From the NCBI GenBank assembly GCA_016795365.1, contig JAEUHN010000029.1:124001-188000 (forward strand): 64,000 bases of DNA. Direction: 5' to 3'. Both the position numbers and the translations under genes were made by a program. Source of the stretch: Verrucomicrobiaceae bacterium. Its GTDB lineage: Bacteria > Verrucomicrobiota > Verrucomicrobiia > Verrucomicrobiales > Verrucomicrobiaceae. Shown here piece after piece: positions 53,782 through 63,000 of the stretch (its first letter is position 1; each line of letters begins with the position of its first letter). Under the pieces are notes generated by a model. The model searched no databases. It worked only from the letters and a program-made list of their open reading frames with translations, and was not told the origin of the DNA.

Positions 53782-54240
53782 ATGCCTCACCACCTGTCAT
53801 CTGATGCCCGAGGATTGATCCTCTCCTGCCCTGCCTGCGGCACCGCCAGCCGCATCGCTTACGCAAACCTCGACAAAGCAGGCCGCTGCGGCTCCTGCAA
53901 AGCCGACCTCCCCAAGCCTTCTGCGCCCGTCGTGATCGACGATATCACCACCTTCCAGGCCATGGTCGCGAACTCGCCGCTGCCCATCGTCATCGACTTC
54001 TGGGCGCCCTGGTGCGGTCCCTGTAAGATGATGGCTCCCGAGTTCGCCAAGGCCGCGACCCTTGCCGCAGGCGAAGCTATCTTCGCCAAGGTGAACACGG
54101 ACGAGCAACAAGCCATCGCCAGCCAGTTCCGCATCCAAGGCATCCCGGCCTTCGCTTTGCTGAAGGGCGGCAAGCTCATCGCTCAAACCGCAGGCTTTCA
54201 GTCAGCATCGAATCTGCTGGCGTGGATGCGGCAAGCGTAA
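53782..54240 (+). CDS. trxC: Thioredoxin with N-terminal zinc ribbon (TrxC-type)
   Basis: 152 residues from the ATG at 53782 (MPHHLSSD); the ATG at 53758 falls inside the putative operator and is less likely. The N-terminal zinc ribbon has CPACG and CGSCK. The thioredoxin fold (about 40-152) carries the active site FWAPWCGPCKMM, with a cis-Pro in QGIPAFALLKGG. It reduces disulfides or persulfides in the cytoplasm. Divergent transcription from sqr suggests it helps unload sulfane sulfur or restores thiols under sulfide stress. Confidence 0.92.
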   Translation: MPHHLSSDARGLILSCPACGTASRIAYANLDKAGRCGSCKADLPKPSAPVVIDDITTFQAMVANSPLPIVIDFWAPWCGPCKMMAPEFAKAATLAAGEAIFAKVNTDEQQAIASQFRIQGIPAFALLKGGKLIAQTAGFQSASNLLAWMRQA

Positions 54241-54243
54241 TGG

Positions 54244-54921
54244 TCACTTCTTCCTGAACCGCACGAAGTAGTTCTCCTTCAGCACGTCCTTCGCCTCGCC
54301 AACCTTTTCGAACCCGGCGGCAATGACTTCGGATTCAAAGACGTCCTGTCCGGCGCGGACGTGGCCCATGACGAAGTCGCTGCTCTCACCGGGGATGCGT
54401 TTGAAGTCGATGAGCACGATCTCGCCTCCGGGCTTCAAGGCTTTGTGCAAGGTGGCCAGCGTGGCCTGCGGGAACTCGAAGTGATGATACACGTCGCAGA
54501 TGAAGGCGAGGTCGATGGAGGCTGTCGGCAGCTCGACGCTCTTCTCGGTGCAGAGGATGGTTTGCACGTTCGACGCGCTGGCTTTGGAAGCGCGGGCCTT
54601 GATGTGTTGGAGGAAGTTCTTCGCGATCTCGACGGCATACACTTTGCCGTTGGCCCCGACGGCTTGTGCGAAGTGCAGCGTGAAGAGGCCCGTGCCTGCG
54701 CCGATGTCCGCCATGGCCATGCCGGGCTTCAATCCCGCTGCGGCGACGATCTTCTCGCGCTGGTGGAAAATCTCGCGGCTCTCGGTCTCAAACTTCTTGG
54801 TCCATTCTACGACGTTGAGCTTCGGATCGAGGAACTTGTCGTTGATGCCGGGTTTGACGCTTTGCTCTTGAGCGAGGGTAGCTGAGGCGATGGCAAGCAG
54901 GAGGAGGGCGATGCGTTTCAT
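54244..54921 (-). CDS. Exported SAM-dependent class I methyltransferase
   Basis: 225 residues. [17 protein letters not shown] is a signal peptide, placing the enzyme outside the cytoplasm, odd for a SAM-using enzyme. The fold is complete: GMAMADIGAGTGLFTLHFA (SAM binding), VYAVEIAKNFLQHIK, DLAFICDVYHHFEFP and LKPGGEIVLIDFKR, typical of UbiE/Methyltransf_11. It is the last gene of a five-gene operon with arsR and an ABC exporter, overlapping the ATPase gene by 4 bases. The substrate is unknown; relatives are frequent in Planctomycetes and Verrucomicrobia. Confidence 0.85.
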   Translation of the reverse strand: MKRIALLLLAIASATLAQEQSVKPGINDKFLDPKLNVVEWTKKFETESREIFHQREKIVAAAGLKPGMAMADIGAGTGLFTLHFAQAVGANGKVYAVEIAKNFLQHIKARASKASASNVQTILCTEKSVELPTASIDLAFICDVYHHFEFPQATLATLHKALKPGGEIVLIDFKRIPGESSDFVMGHVRAGQDVFESEVIAAGFEKVGEAKDVLKENYFVRFRKK

Positions 54922-55631
54922 GAGTTGGAGGCAGGTTGAGAAAGAGGACGTTCTTTGATCATGCCGTCTTCCACTTCGAGGATGCGGTCGAAGACATCGA
55001 GCGTGCGGTGATCATGCGTGACAACGATGACGCCTGCGTTGCGTTCGTGCGCGACTTTGGCGAACAACTCCATCACCTGGCGTCCGCGCTGGCTGTCGAG
55101 CGCGGCGGTCGGTTCGTCGGCGAGGATGAGGCTGGGTTCATTCGCCAGAGCACGGGCAACGGCCACGCGCTGCTGCTCGCCACCGGACAAAGCGACCGGC
55201 AGGTTGTTGGCCCGAGCGCCGACATCAAGGTAGTCGAGCAATTCCATGGCGCGAGCACGAGCCTTGCGTGAGGGCACGTCGTTCACTTCGAGCGCCACTT
55301 GCACATTCTCCAGCGCGGTCAGGAAGGGGATGAGGTTCGCCTTCTGAAACACGAAGCCAAGATGCTGGCGACGAAAGGCGCGGAGGTTCACCAGCTCCTT
55401 CGGTCCATCGAGCACCGCCGTGCCATTGATCGAGATCTGGCCGCTGGTGGGCGGATTGATCAGCGCGATCGCCGTGAGGATGGTGGACTTGCCCGAGCCG
55501 CTGGGGCCCAACATGCCGACGACTTCGCCGCGCGCGATGCTCAGCGTGGCATCGCGAATAGCCACCACCTCGGTGTGGCCGCTGCCATACACCTTGCGCA
55601 GATGCGAGACTTCAACGGCAGGCGTGCTCAT
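54918..55631 (-). CDS. ABC transporter ATP-binding protein (DevA/MacB type)
   Basis: 237 residues. Walker A is GPSGSGKST; the signature is [18 protein letters not shown]; Walker B is [13 protein letters not shown], followed by VVTHDH. The beginning [20 protein letters not shown] is typical of the DevA/LolD/MacB branch, which powers export or lipid/lipoprotein release. It pairs with the overlapping DevC-type permease. Confidence 0.93.
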   Translation of the reverse strand: MSTPAVEVSHLRKVYGSGHTEVVAIRDATLSIARGEVVGMLGPSGSGKSTILTAIALINPPTSGQISINGTAVLDGPKELVNLRAFRRQHLGFVFQKANLIPFLTALENVQVALEVNDVPSRKARARAMELLDYLDVGARANNLPVALSGGEQQRVAVARALANEPSLILADEPTAALDSQRGRQVMELFAKVAHERNAGVIVVTHDHRTLDVFDRILEVEDGMIKERPLSQPASNS

Positions 55632-56842
55632 GCGGCGAGGACGGTGTTGGGTTCAACGCGCAGTGCCTTCCAGATGCCGAGCACGCTGGCCAGCGTGGAG
55701 ATGCCGAGCACGATGAAGGCGAGCGACACGAGGTCTTCATTCTCGATCACGACCAGTCGAGGGAAGCGCGGGAACGCATAGCGCCCGAGCCACCACGCGA
55801 TGCCATAACCAGCCGCGCCCATGATGAGGGATTGCTGAAGGATGAGCCCGCCGATGACATGGTTTCGTGCACCGATGAGCTTCAGCAGGGCAATGTCGCG
55901 CACCTTGTCCAGCGTGAGCGTGTAGATGATGAGCGCGATGATGACGGTGGAGATGATGAGCAGCAGCACACGGAAAAGGCCGAGCTGTCGTCGCGCCTTG
56001 TCCACCATGCCGGAGACGAGCAGGTCTCGCTGCTCCTGCGTGGTATAGACGGTCACGTCCGGCCAGGCGGCGAGATTCGCACGCACATCCGCAGCGCTGG
56101 CTCCAGCGGCCAGCGTCACGAGCACGGCGCTGACCTGCGGCTTGGCGAGCGCGGGGATGCTCTGCGACGTTCCATTCGCACGATCCAGCAGCACGGGTTG
56201 CAGGCGGCCGATATCCGTCTTCGCCAGTCGCTCGCGCCGCGCTGCACGCTCGATGCGCACTGCTTCGCCGGGCGTGTCGAATTGAATGCGCTGCGCATCG
56301 CTCACGGTGAAAAAGCCCAGTCCATCACCACTCGATCCGACCATGCCGCGCGTGAGGCCCACGACCTCATAAGCGTCCTGTCCAAGATGAACCTTCTCTC
56401 CCAAAGCGAGCCCGAGCGACACATCGGCGATCATCTCGAAGTGCGCCTGATTCAGCATTCGCCCGGAGATGAGCGGTATCCACTCACCGCGATCCTCCGG
56501 CCACGAGAGGCCCTGCATCACGATGCGCAAAGGCTTGCCCTGATGCTCGCGCTGCACGGTGTGCGAGACGAAGCGCCGTGCCTTCGCCACGCCCGGCACC
56601 GCGCGCACACGGTCCTCCAGATTGCCCGGTAAGCGCGACACTTCCGCGAACGGACCGCGCGTGCTGCCTTGCACCACCCACAGGTCCGCGCCGATGCGAT
56701 TCACCAGCAGCGTGGCCTCATGAATCAGTCCGCGATAGATGCCGCCCATGCCCATCACGACCATCAGCAGCAAGCCGATGCCCACTGTGGTGAAGACAAA
56801 GCGCCCGGCATTGTGCCGGATGTCGCGCACGGCGAGGTTCAT
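55628..56842 (-). CDS. ABC transporter permease (DevC / FtsX type)
   Basis: 404 residues. An N-terminal transmembrane helix (GRFVFTTVGIGLLLMVVMGM), a large periplasmic domain (about 45-290) and three C-terminal transmembrane helices (about 295-400) give the four-helix MacB/FtsX topology. The closing helix ends with [12 protein letters not shown], close to cyanobacterial DevC. With the membrane-fusion protein next to it, it should form an envelope-spanning exporter. It overlaps the ATPase and fusion-protein genes by 4 bases each. Confidence 0.9.
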   Translation of the reverse strand: MNLAVRDIRHNAGRFVFTTVGIGLLLMVVMGMGGIYRGLIHEATLLVNRIGADLWVVQGSTRGPFAEVSRLPGNLEDRVRAVPGVAKARRFVSHTVQREHQGKPLRIVMQGLSWPEDRGEWIPLISGRMLNQAHFEMIADVSLGLALGEKVHLGQDAYEVVGLTRGMVGSSGDGLGFFTVSDAQRIQFDTPGEAVRIERAARRERLAKTDIGRLQPVLLDRANGTSQSIPALAKPQVSAVLVTLAAGASAADVRANLAAWPDVTVYTTQEQRDLLVSGMVDKARRQLGLFRVLLLIISTVIIALIIYTLTLDKVRDIALLKLIGARNHVIGGLILQQSLIMGAAGYGIAWWLGRYAFPRFPRLVVIENEDLVSLAFIVLGISTLASVLGIWKALRVEPNTVLAA

Positions 56843-57708
56843 GGCGCGGGTTGCAGATAAACTTCCGCACGCTGACCGATCGCCCAGTTCTTCGGCAACT
56901 CAGTGACGCGCACATTGATGAGAAACTCGCGCGTCTCGCGATCTGACTCGCGCCCGAGACGCGAGACTTCGCCCGGATAATCGCGCCCAGGTTCGGAGCG
57001 GAACACGATGCGTGCCTTCTGCCCAGGGGCGACCTTGGCCATGTAGGACTCATCCACCCAAGCGCTAATCCACAGCTCCTTCAGCGAGATGATTTCCATC
57101 AAGGCTCCGCCCGGCACCAGCATTTCGCCGGGCTCACGATCACGTCGAATGATCAGCCCATCGTAAGGCGCGACAATGCGCGTGAAGGCGAGCTGTTCCT
57201 TGCGATAGAGCAGCGTCTTCTCGGCCACGAGCACCTGGCTCTCGGCCTCGCCAATGGCAGCGTTGGCGCGCTTGAGATCAGCCTCGGCGACCTTCAGCGC
57301 TTCGCCTGCCTTGTCGGCTTCGGTTTGCGATACAGCGCTCGACTTGACCAGCGAGGCGAGACGTTGCTCATCGAGCCGCGCCTGTTTCAGCACCGCTTCG
57401 GATCGTTCCAAATCGGCGGCGACTCGCGTGGCCGTCTTCCTCGCGGCATTCAAGGACGCCTCCGCAATGGCCACCTGCTGGGTCACCTCCGCGTCATCGA
57501 GCTTCGCCAGCAGCTGCCCGGCTTTTACCGGGTCGCCTTGGTCCGCGAGCACCTCCATCAACCGCTCCTGAATGCGCGCGCTCACCGTGGACCGCACACG
57601 CGCCTCCAGCGTGCCCGTGCCCATGATGTCGGCACCCTGCGATGAGGCAATCAATGCCAGGGGAAGAACCAAGGCCCATAGCCAACCAAGACTGGAGTGA
57701 GTCTTCAT
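56839..57708 (-). CDS. HlyD/DevB-type membrane fusion protein
   Basis: 289 residues from the ATG at 57708, giving a signal anchor (SLGWLWALVLPLALIASS). The biotinyl-lipoyl-like hairpin is split around a long coiled coil (about 70-165), and the beta-barrel region has IVAPYDGLIIRRDREPGEM, as in DevB/HlyD adaptors. It joins the ABC permease to an outer membrane factor not present here. It overlaps the arsR stop by 4 bases. Confidence 0.9.
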   Translation of the reverse strand: MKTHSSLGWLWALVLPLALIASSQGADIMGTGTLEARVRSTVSARIQERLMEVLADQGDPVKAGQLLAKLDDAEVTQQVAIAEASLNAARKTATRVAADLERSEAVLKQARLDEQRLASLVKSSAVSQTEADKAGEALKVAEADLKRANAAIGEAESQVLVAEKTLLYRKEQLAFTRIVAPYDGLIIRRDREPGEMLVPGGALMEIISLKELWISAWVDESYMAKVAPGQKARIVFRSEPGRDYPGEVSRLGRESDRETREFLINVRVTELPKNWAIGQRAEVYLQPAP

Positions 57709-58055
57709 GCGCCGCCCAGCTTCTTCACTTGTTGAGCGAGACGCTTCTGAAGATTGGAGCACACGCTGTCGCACAGTTCATTGATCGCCGGATCGGCGAT
57801 GAAGCAGATGGCAGACAAGCCCTCGCGGCGGCGGCCCACCATGCCGGCGTCCACGAGCGATTGCACATGTCGCGACACGTTCGCCTGCGTCAGTCCGGTG
57901 GCGGCGACGAGGTCGGTGATGTTCTTCTCGCCCTCTTCGAGCGAGCGCAGGATCTTGAGCCGGCTGGGCTCGGAGAGCGTGCGGAACCAGGAGGCGATGA
58001 GAGCGAGCGCCTCGTCGGAGACGGGCGGCGGGGACTTCTTGGAGCGTGAGGCCAT
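57705..58055 (-). CDS. ArsR-family transcriptional regulator
   Basis: 116 residues from the ATG at 58055 (an ATG at 58079 is also possible). A winged helix-turn-helix fills most of the protein (LSEPSRLKILRSLEEGEKNI, TDLVAATGLTQANVSRHV, QSLVDAGMVGRRREG). The ArsR-type metal-binding ELCVCDL motif is absent. Cys84, Cys95 and Cys99 cluster near the C-terminal helix (SAICFIADPAINELCDSVCS), so thiol or persulfide sensing is possible. It leads a five-gene operon. A perfect-ended 24-bp palindrome lies directly upstream, the likely autoregulatory operator. Confidence 0.88.
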   Translation of the reverse strand: MASRSKKSPPPVSDEALALIASWFRTLSEPSRLKILRSLEEGEKNITDLVAATGLTQANVSRHVQSLVDAGMVGRRREGLSAICFIADPAINELCDSVCSNLQKRLAQQVKKLGGA

Positions 58056-58086
58056 ACAGCGAAAAAGAAAGGTTTGCATTGTGTTG

Positions 58087-58110
58087 CTATATGCTTATAG
58101 ACTCATATAG
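58087..58110. promoter_or_regulatory. Candidate ArsR-family operator in the arsR/58149 divergent promoter
   Basis: Perfect 7-bp inverted repeats, CTATATG (58087-58093) and CATATAG (58104-58110), with a 10-base spacer. The element lies between the leftward arsR operon and the rightward peptide/DUF2892/RND/rhodanese genes, so one repressor could control both. A related copy is at 53738-53761. Confidence 0.7.
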
Positions 58111-58148
58111 TCACAGAACAAAAGAAACGCAACCGCTCTTCCTTGTCC

Positions 58149-58283
58149 ATGAAAACCTTCGTCCTCATCGTCGCTCTCGCCGTGGCTCTGGCCTCGATGC
58201 GACGCACCTCCGGACGCTGCGGGTCAGGCTGCTGCATACCCGCCATCCCTGACCTTACCCATTTACCCACCCCAAAACCATGA
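58149..58283 (+). CDS. 44-residue Cys-rich exported or membrane peptide
   Basis: The ATG at 58149 begins MKTFVLIVALAVALASM, a signal-peptide or transmembrane stretch, followed by RRTSGRCGSGCCIPAIPDL with three closely spaced Cys residues and a Pro-rich end. The TGA overlaps the next gene's ATG (ATGA), the same coupling used throughout this island, which supports real translation. No family was recognised. The Cys cluster and the neighbours suggest a thiol, metal or sulfur role in the envelope. Confidence 0.6.
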   Translation: MKTFVLIVALAVALASMRRTSGRCGSGCCIPAIPDLTHLPTPKP

Positions 58284-58489
58284 AACTCGAATCCGCCATC
58301 CGCATCCTCGCCGGCACCATGGTGCTCGGCAGTCTCGCCCTCGCGCACTGGGCCCATCCGAACTGGATCTGGCTCACCGTCTTCGTCGGCGCGAACCTTT
58401 TTCAGTCCGGCTTCACCGGCTTCTGTCCGGCGGAGAACATCCTGCGCAAACTAGGCGTGGGAAAAGGCAAGGCCGACTGCTGCCAGTAA
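58280..58489 (+). CDS. DUF2892 (YgaP transmembrane-domain-like) membrane protein 1
   Basis: 69 residues with two hydrophobic helices (IRILAGTMVLGSLALAHWA, IWLTVFVGANLFQSGFTGF), then FCPAENILRKLGVGKGKADCCQ. FCPxxxxLRxLG is the DUF2892 hallmark. In E. coli YgaP this module is fused to a rhodanese; here the rhodanese is a separate gene at 63001. The C-terminal CC pair fits a thiol theme. Confidence 0.85.
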   Translation: MKLESAIRILAGTMVLGSLALAHWAHPNWIWLTVFVGANLFQSGFTGFCPAENILRKLGVGKGKADCCQ

Positions 58490-58525
58490 ACGATCTCTCA
58501 TAGAAACCGAACACCCAATACACTC

Positions 58526-58738
58526 ATGAAACCCAATGTCTCCTCCATTGACCGCGCACTGCGCATCCTCGTCGGCCTCGGCCTCATCGCCTGGGGCATC
58601 ACCACCAAGAACTGGCTCGGTGCCATCGGCGTCGTGCCGCTCCTTACAGGCCTGATCCGCTTCTGCCCCGCCTACACACTGCTCGGCATCTCCACCTGCA
58701 AGTCCTGCTGCGGTGGTGGCGATTGTTCCAAGAAGTAA
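58526..58738 (+). CDS. DUF2892 (YgaP transmembrane-domain-like) membrane protein 2
   Basis: 70 residues: MKPNVSSIDRALRILVGLGL is the classical DUF2892 start, then a second helix (AIGVVPLLTGLIRFCPAYTL) and a Cys-rich tail (STCKSCCGGGDCSKK) with four Cys residues. It is 36 bases after the first DUF2892 gene, a tandem pair with divergent tails. Confidence 0.88.
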   Translation: MKPNVSSIDRALRILVGLGLIAWGITTKNWLGAIGVVPLLTGLIRFCPAYTLLGISTCKSCCGGGDCSKK

Positions 58739-58752
58739 ACTCACACTCGACC

Positions 58753-59754
58753 ATGAAACCCTCCTTGCTCATCGCCTGCGCCCTCGCTCTCACCGCGTGC
58801 GGCAAGCACGAACCCGCTGCCGGCAGCTCTCTCACCCTGCCAGCGGCGACCGTGAAAGTCGCGCCCGCCACCAAGCGCACGCTGCCACTGAACGAGGAGA
58901 TCACCGGCACCGTCCGCGCCAAAACACGCGCGGTGATCGAGGCAAAGATCAGCGGTCGCGTGCTGGCGATGAATGCGACGCTCGGCCAGACCGTGAAGAC
59001 TGGAGATGTGCTCGCCACGCTGGACGCCCAGGAAATGCAAGCCCGCGCCGAGTCGGCGAAAGCGATGCTTGATCAAGCCACGAGCGACGAGCGTCGCACG
59101 GCGTCGTTGGTCGCCACGAACGCCGTTTCCAAGTCCGACTACGATGCGGCGAAGGCACGGCTCGAAGTTGCCAAAGCCAGTGTCTCCGAAGCGCAGACGA
59201 TGCTCGGCTACGCGAAAGTCACCGCGCCTTTCGACGGCGTGATCACTCGGAAGCTCGCCGACCAGGGAGACCTCGCCGCCCCAGGCAAACCGTTGCTCGA
59301 TCTCGAAAACCCCGCGCAGTTGCGCATCGAAGCCGACATCCCCGAGGCCTTGATCGCGAACCTCAAGAGCGGCGCAACGCTGAATGTTTCCTCCAAGGTG
59401 AAAGCGACCGTCGCCGAGATCTCGCCTACCGGCGATCCGAACAGCCGCACCTTCCCTGTGAAGCTCGATTTGCCCGCAGGCACCGACATGCGCCCGGGTC
59501 AGTTCGTCCGCATCGCCGTGCCGGTGCGCGAGTATGAAGCGCTCGTCATTCCTGCGGCAGCACTCGTGCAGCGCGGTCAGTTGCAGATGGTCTTCGTGAA
59601 CGAGAACAACATTGCCAAGCTCCGCCTGATCCGCACCGGACGCGAGCGCAGCGAAGGCATCGAAGTCCTCGCGGGTCTCGATGGCGGCGAATCGCTCGTC
59701 ATCGAAGGTGCAGCCAAGTTGATGGACGGCCAACCTCTCACCGTGACGCCATGA
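58753..59754 (+). CDS. RND efflux periplasmic adaptor (lipoprotein)
   Basis: 333 residues from the ATG at 58753. The lipobox LTACGK (Cys16) anchors it in a membrane by lipid. Adaptor order is typical: beta-barrel start ([20 protein letters not shown]), lipoyl half ([20 protein letters not shown]), coiled-coil hairpin, second lipoyl half ([19 protein letters not shown]) and the C-terminal membrane-proximal domain. It couples the following RND pump to an outer membrane factor not seen here. The stop overlaps the pump start. Confidence 0.93.
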   Translation: MKPSLLIACALALTACGKHEPAAGSSLTLPAATVKVAPATKRTLPLNEEITGTVRAKTRAVIEAKISGRVLAMNATLGQTVKTGDVLATLDAQEMQARAESAKAMLDQATSDERRTASLVATNAVSKSDYDAAKARLEVAKASVSEAQTMLGYAKVTAPFDGVITRKLADQGDLAAPGKPLLDLENPAQLRIEADIPEALIANLKSGATLNVSSKVKATVAEISPTGDPNSRTFPVKLDLPAGTDMRPGQFVRIAVPVREYEALVIPAAALVQRGQLQMVFVNENNIAKLRLIRTGRERSEGIEVLAGLDGGESLVIEGAAKLMDGQPLTVTP

Positions 59755-62700
59755 GCGATACTCAGCACACTCTCGGCCCCGCCGGACGCGTGGCTCATGC
59801 GTTCATTGACTCGAAGCTCACGCCGCTGGTCGTCATCACCTCGGTGCTGCTTGGCTTGTTCGCGGTCATTATGCTGCCGCGTGAAGAAGAGCCGCAGATC
59901 AAGGTGCCGATGGTGGACGTGATGGTCGCGATGCCTGGCTTCAGCGCAAAAGAAGTCGAGGAGCGCGCGACGCGTCCGATGGAGAAGCTGCTCTGGGAGA
60001 TCCCGGGCGTGGAGTATGTCTATTCCACCTCGCGTCCGAGCGAAAGCCTCGTGATCGTTCGCTTCAAAGTCGGCAGCGATGTCGAGGAGAGCCTCGTGCG
60101 ATTGAACCAAAAGCTCGCGTCCAATCTGGATCGCATCCCGCACGGTGTGAGCGCGCCATTGATCAAGCCGAAGAGCATTGATGACGTGCCGATCCTCGCG
60201 CTCACCTTTCACAGCGCGCGCTACGATCACCTCACATTGCGTCGCATTGCCTCGCAGGCCGACGACGTGCTGAAGCAAGTGCCGCTCGTCGCCGAGACCA
60301 CGCTCATCGGTGGTGCGAAACGCGAGATTCGCATCCTGCTCGATCCGGCGAAGCTCGCTGCACGCAATCTCAGTCCCGCCGGACTCGTGCCGATGCTGCA
60401 GCAAGCGAACCGCCAGTATCGCAGCGGTGGCGTGACAACGAACAACCAGGAAGTCATCGTCGAAACCGGTGCCTTCCTCACGACTGCGAGCGAGGTGGGC
60501 AACGTGGTCGTCGGCGTCTTCGGTGGCAAGCCGGTGTATCTGCGCGAGGTCGCGACCATCGAGGACGGCGCGGAGGAACCGTCGCAGTATGTGCTCTTCG
60601 GCAACAAACAAACCGAGGAAGCTGCGATCACACTCAGCCTCGCGAAGCGTCCCGGCGCGAACGCCATCGCCGTCGCCGACGAAGTGCTGAAGAAGCTCGA
60701 TACCCTCAAAGGTAAGATCATTCCCGCCGACGTCACCGTGAGCATCACGCGCCACTACGGCGAGACCGCATCGGAAAAGAGCAACGAACTGCTCTACCAC
60801 ATGGGGCTCGCAGTGCTGAGCGTGACGTTGCTGATCCTGTTCACCCTCGGCTGGCGCGAGTCCATCATCGTCGCCATCGCGATTCCTTCGACGCTCGCGC
60901 TCACGCTGCTGGTCTTCTACTTGTATGGTTTCACGCTGAACCGTATCACGCTTTTCGCCTTGATCTTCAGCATCGGCATCCTCGTCGATGACGCCATCGT
61001 GGTGGTGGAAAACATCGTGCGTCACTTCCACCTGCCCGGTCAGCGCGGCAAAACCAAGACGCAGATGGCTGTCGAAGCCGTGAGCGAAGTCGGCAATCCG
61101 ACCATCCTCGCGACGTTCGCGGTAATCTTCGCCGTGGTGCCCATGGCGTTCGTTGGCGGGCTAATGGGGCCTTACATGCGGCCCATTCCGATCGGCGCGA
61201 GCGCAGCGATGGGTTTCTCTCTGATCATCGCGTTTATCGTGACGCCTTGGGCGGCGGTGCGGGTGTTGGGTTGGTGGAGGCGTGAGGATAGGACTGATGC
61301 GACGAATGGGGCAGATGTGTCTGATCAACCTCACCACGCGAGCGATCACCCCGAGGACTTCTTCACAAAGCTCTACCGCCGCATGATGGGTCCGCTGATC
61401 CACACGAAGCGCTGGCGCTGGACCTTCCTCATCGGCATCACCGCGTTGCTGTTCGGTTCGATGGCCACGGTGGGCATTGGTTGGGTGAAGGTGAAAATGC
61501 TGCCCTTCGACAACAAGAGTGAATTCCAGATCATTCTCAATATGCCTGAAGGCAGCTCGCTGGAACGCACCACGCAGGCCGCGCGCGAGATCGCGGCGAC
61601 CGTGCGCACGGAGCCGGAGGTTACCGACTACCAGGTGTATGCAGGCACCAGTTCGCCCTACAACTTCAATGGTCTCGTGCGTCACTACTTCATGCGTCGC
61701 GGTGCCAACGTCGCTGACATCCAAGTCAATCTCGTCGGCAAACACGAGCGCACCGCCCAGAGTCACGACATCGCCAAGCGTGTGCGTCCTCGCGTGGCTG
61801 AGATCGCAAAGAAGTTTGGCGCACGCGTGGCGATTGCCGAAGTGCCGCCTGGACCTCCCGTGCTGCAAACGCTCGTCGCTGAACTCTACGGCCCCGACGA
61901 AGCCGCGCGTCATGCCTTGGCCAAGGACGTGCGCAAGGTCTTCGTGGACACACCGGGCGTGGTGGACATTGATTGGTATCTCGAAGACGACCAGCCACGC
62001 ACCCGCTTCGTCATTGATAAAGAAAAGGCCGCGCTGCACGGCATCAGCGCCGAGACCATCTCGCAGACGCTGCGCATCGCGGTCGGCGGCGAGTCGATTG
62101 ATCTGCTGCATGTGCCGGGCGACAAGGAGGACATCAACCTCGTGCTGCAACTTCCACGCGCGATGAAGGCCACGCCCGAGGAACTGCTCGCGCTGCGTGT
62201 GCGCGCTGGTGATGCGAACGCGCTGCCGGAGCCGCTCGCTGCGGGTTCGCCACCGCCGCTGGTGCCCTTGCGTGAGTTGGTGAAGGTCGAGCAGACCATC
62301 ACGGACAAGAGCATCTATCACAAGAACCTCATGCCCGTGACTTATGTCATCGGCGATGTCGCAGGCGTCGTGGAGAGCCCCGTGTATGCGATCTTCCAGA
62401 TGAACGAGAAGCTTCGCGCGCTGCATCCCACGATGAAGATTCACAACAGCGACATGCCCTTCACCGACAACGAGCCCGCGATGAAGTGGGACGGCGAGTG
62501 GCACATCACCATCGAAGTCTTCCGCGATCTTGGCCTCGCCTTCGGCGCGTGCTTGGTGCTCATCTACGTGCTCATGGTCGGCTGGTTCCGCAGCTTCATC
62601 ACGCCTGCGATTGTGATGATCGCCATCCCCTTCTCGCTCGTCGGCATCATGCCCGCGCACGGCGCGATGGGTGCCTTTTTCACTGCGACGAGCATGATCG

Positions 62701-62996
62701 GTTTCATGGCCGGAGCTGGCATCGTGGTGCGCAACTCGATCATTCTCGTGGACTTCATCGAGCTGCGCCTCGCCGAAGGCATGGCCTTGAGCGAAGCCGT
62801 CATCGACGCCGGAGCCGTGCGCTTCCGCCCCATGCTGCTCACCGCGATGGCGGTCATCGTCGGAGCCAGCGTCATCCTCGCGGACCCGATTTTCCAAGGC
62901 CTCGCCATCTCATTGATGGCCGGCGAAGTCGCTAGCCTGCTCATCAGCCGCATGGCTGTGCCGGTGCTTTACTTCATGGCGAACAAGAACAAATGA
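59751..62996 (+). CDS. RND-family efflux transporter (inner membrane pump)
   Basis: 1081 residues with the two-fold RND layout: a first transmembrane helix ([20 protein letters not shown]), periplasmic porter domains and helices TM2-6 including [17 protein letters not shown], which holds the proton-relay Asp residues. The second half repeats the pattern, with TM11-12 near the C-terminus. The cargo is unknown; an export role for sulfur compounds, metals or drugs is possible. It overlaps the adaptor by 4 bases and lies 4 bases before the rhodanese gene. Confidence 0.93.
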   Translation: MSDTQHTLGPAGRVAHAFIDSKLTPLVVITSVLLGLFAVIMLPREEEPQIKVPMVDVMVAMPGFSAKEVEERATRPMEKLLWEIPGVEYVYSTSRPSESLVIVRFKVGSDVEESLVRLNQKLASNLDRIPHGVSAPLIKPKSIDDVPILALTFHSARYDHLTLRRIASQADDVLKQVPLVAETTLIGGAKREIRILLDPAKLAARNLSPAGLVPMLQQANRQYRSGGVTTNNQEVIVETGAFLTTASEVGNVVVGVFGGKPVYLREVATIEDGAEEPSQYVLFGNKQTEEAAITLSLAKRPGANAIAVADEVLKKLDTLKGKIIPADVTVSITRHYGETASEKSNELLYHMGLAVLSVTLLILFTLGWRESIIVAIAIPSTLALTLLVFYLYGFTLNRITLFALIFSIGILVDDAIVVVENIVRHFHLPGQRGKTKTQMAVEAVSEVGNPTILATFAVIFAVVPMAFVGGLMGPYMRPIPIGASAAMGFSLIIAFIVTPWAAVRVLGWWRREDRTDATNGADVSDQPHHASDHPEDFFTKLYRRMMGPLIHTKRWRWTFLIGITALLFGSMATVGIGWVKVKMLPFDNKSEFQIILNMPEGSSLERTTQAAREIAATVRTEPEVTDYQVYAGTSSPYNFNGLVRHYFMRRGANVADIQVNLVGKHERTAQSHDIAKRVRPRVAEIAKKFGARVAIAEVPPGPPVLQTLVAELYGPDEAARHALAKDVRKVFVDTPGVVDIDWYLEDDQPRTRFVIDKEKAALHGISAETISQTLRIAVGGESIDLLHVPGDKEDINLVLQLPRAMKATPEELLALRVRAGDANALPEPLAAGSPPPLVPLRELVKVEQTITDKSIYHKNLMPVTYVIGDVAGVVESPVYAIFQMNEKLRALHPTMKIHNSDMPFTDNEPAMKWDGEWHITIEVFRDLGLAFGACLVLIYVLMVGWFRSFITPAIVMIAIPFSLVGIMPAHGAMGAFFTATSMIGFMAGAGIVVRNSIILVDFIELRLAEGMALSEAVIDAGAVRFRPMLLTAMAVIVGASVILADPIFQGLAISLMAGEVASLLISRMAVPVLYFMANKNK

Positions 62997-63000
62997 AGCC

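Noticed and set aside
61161-62897. 578-codon minus-strand open frame
   Set aside because: Antisense shadow of the RND pump gene; rich in His, Asp and Arg as expected for such frames.
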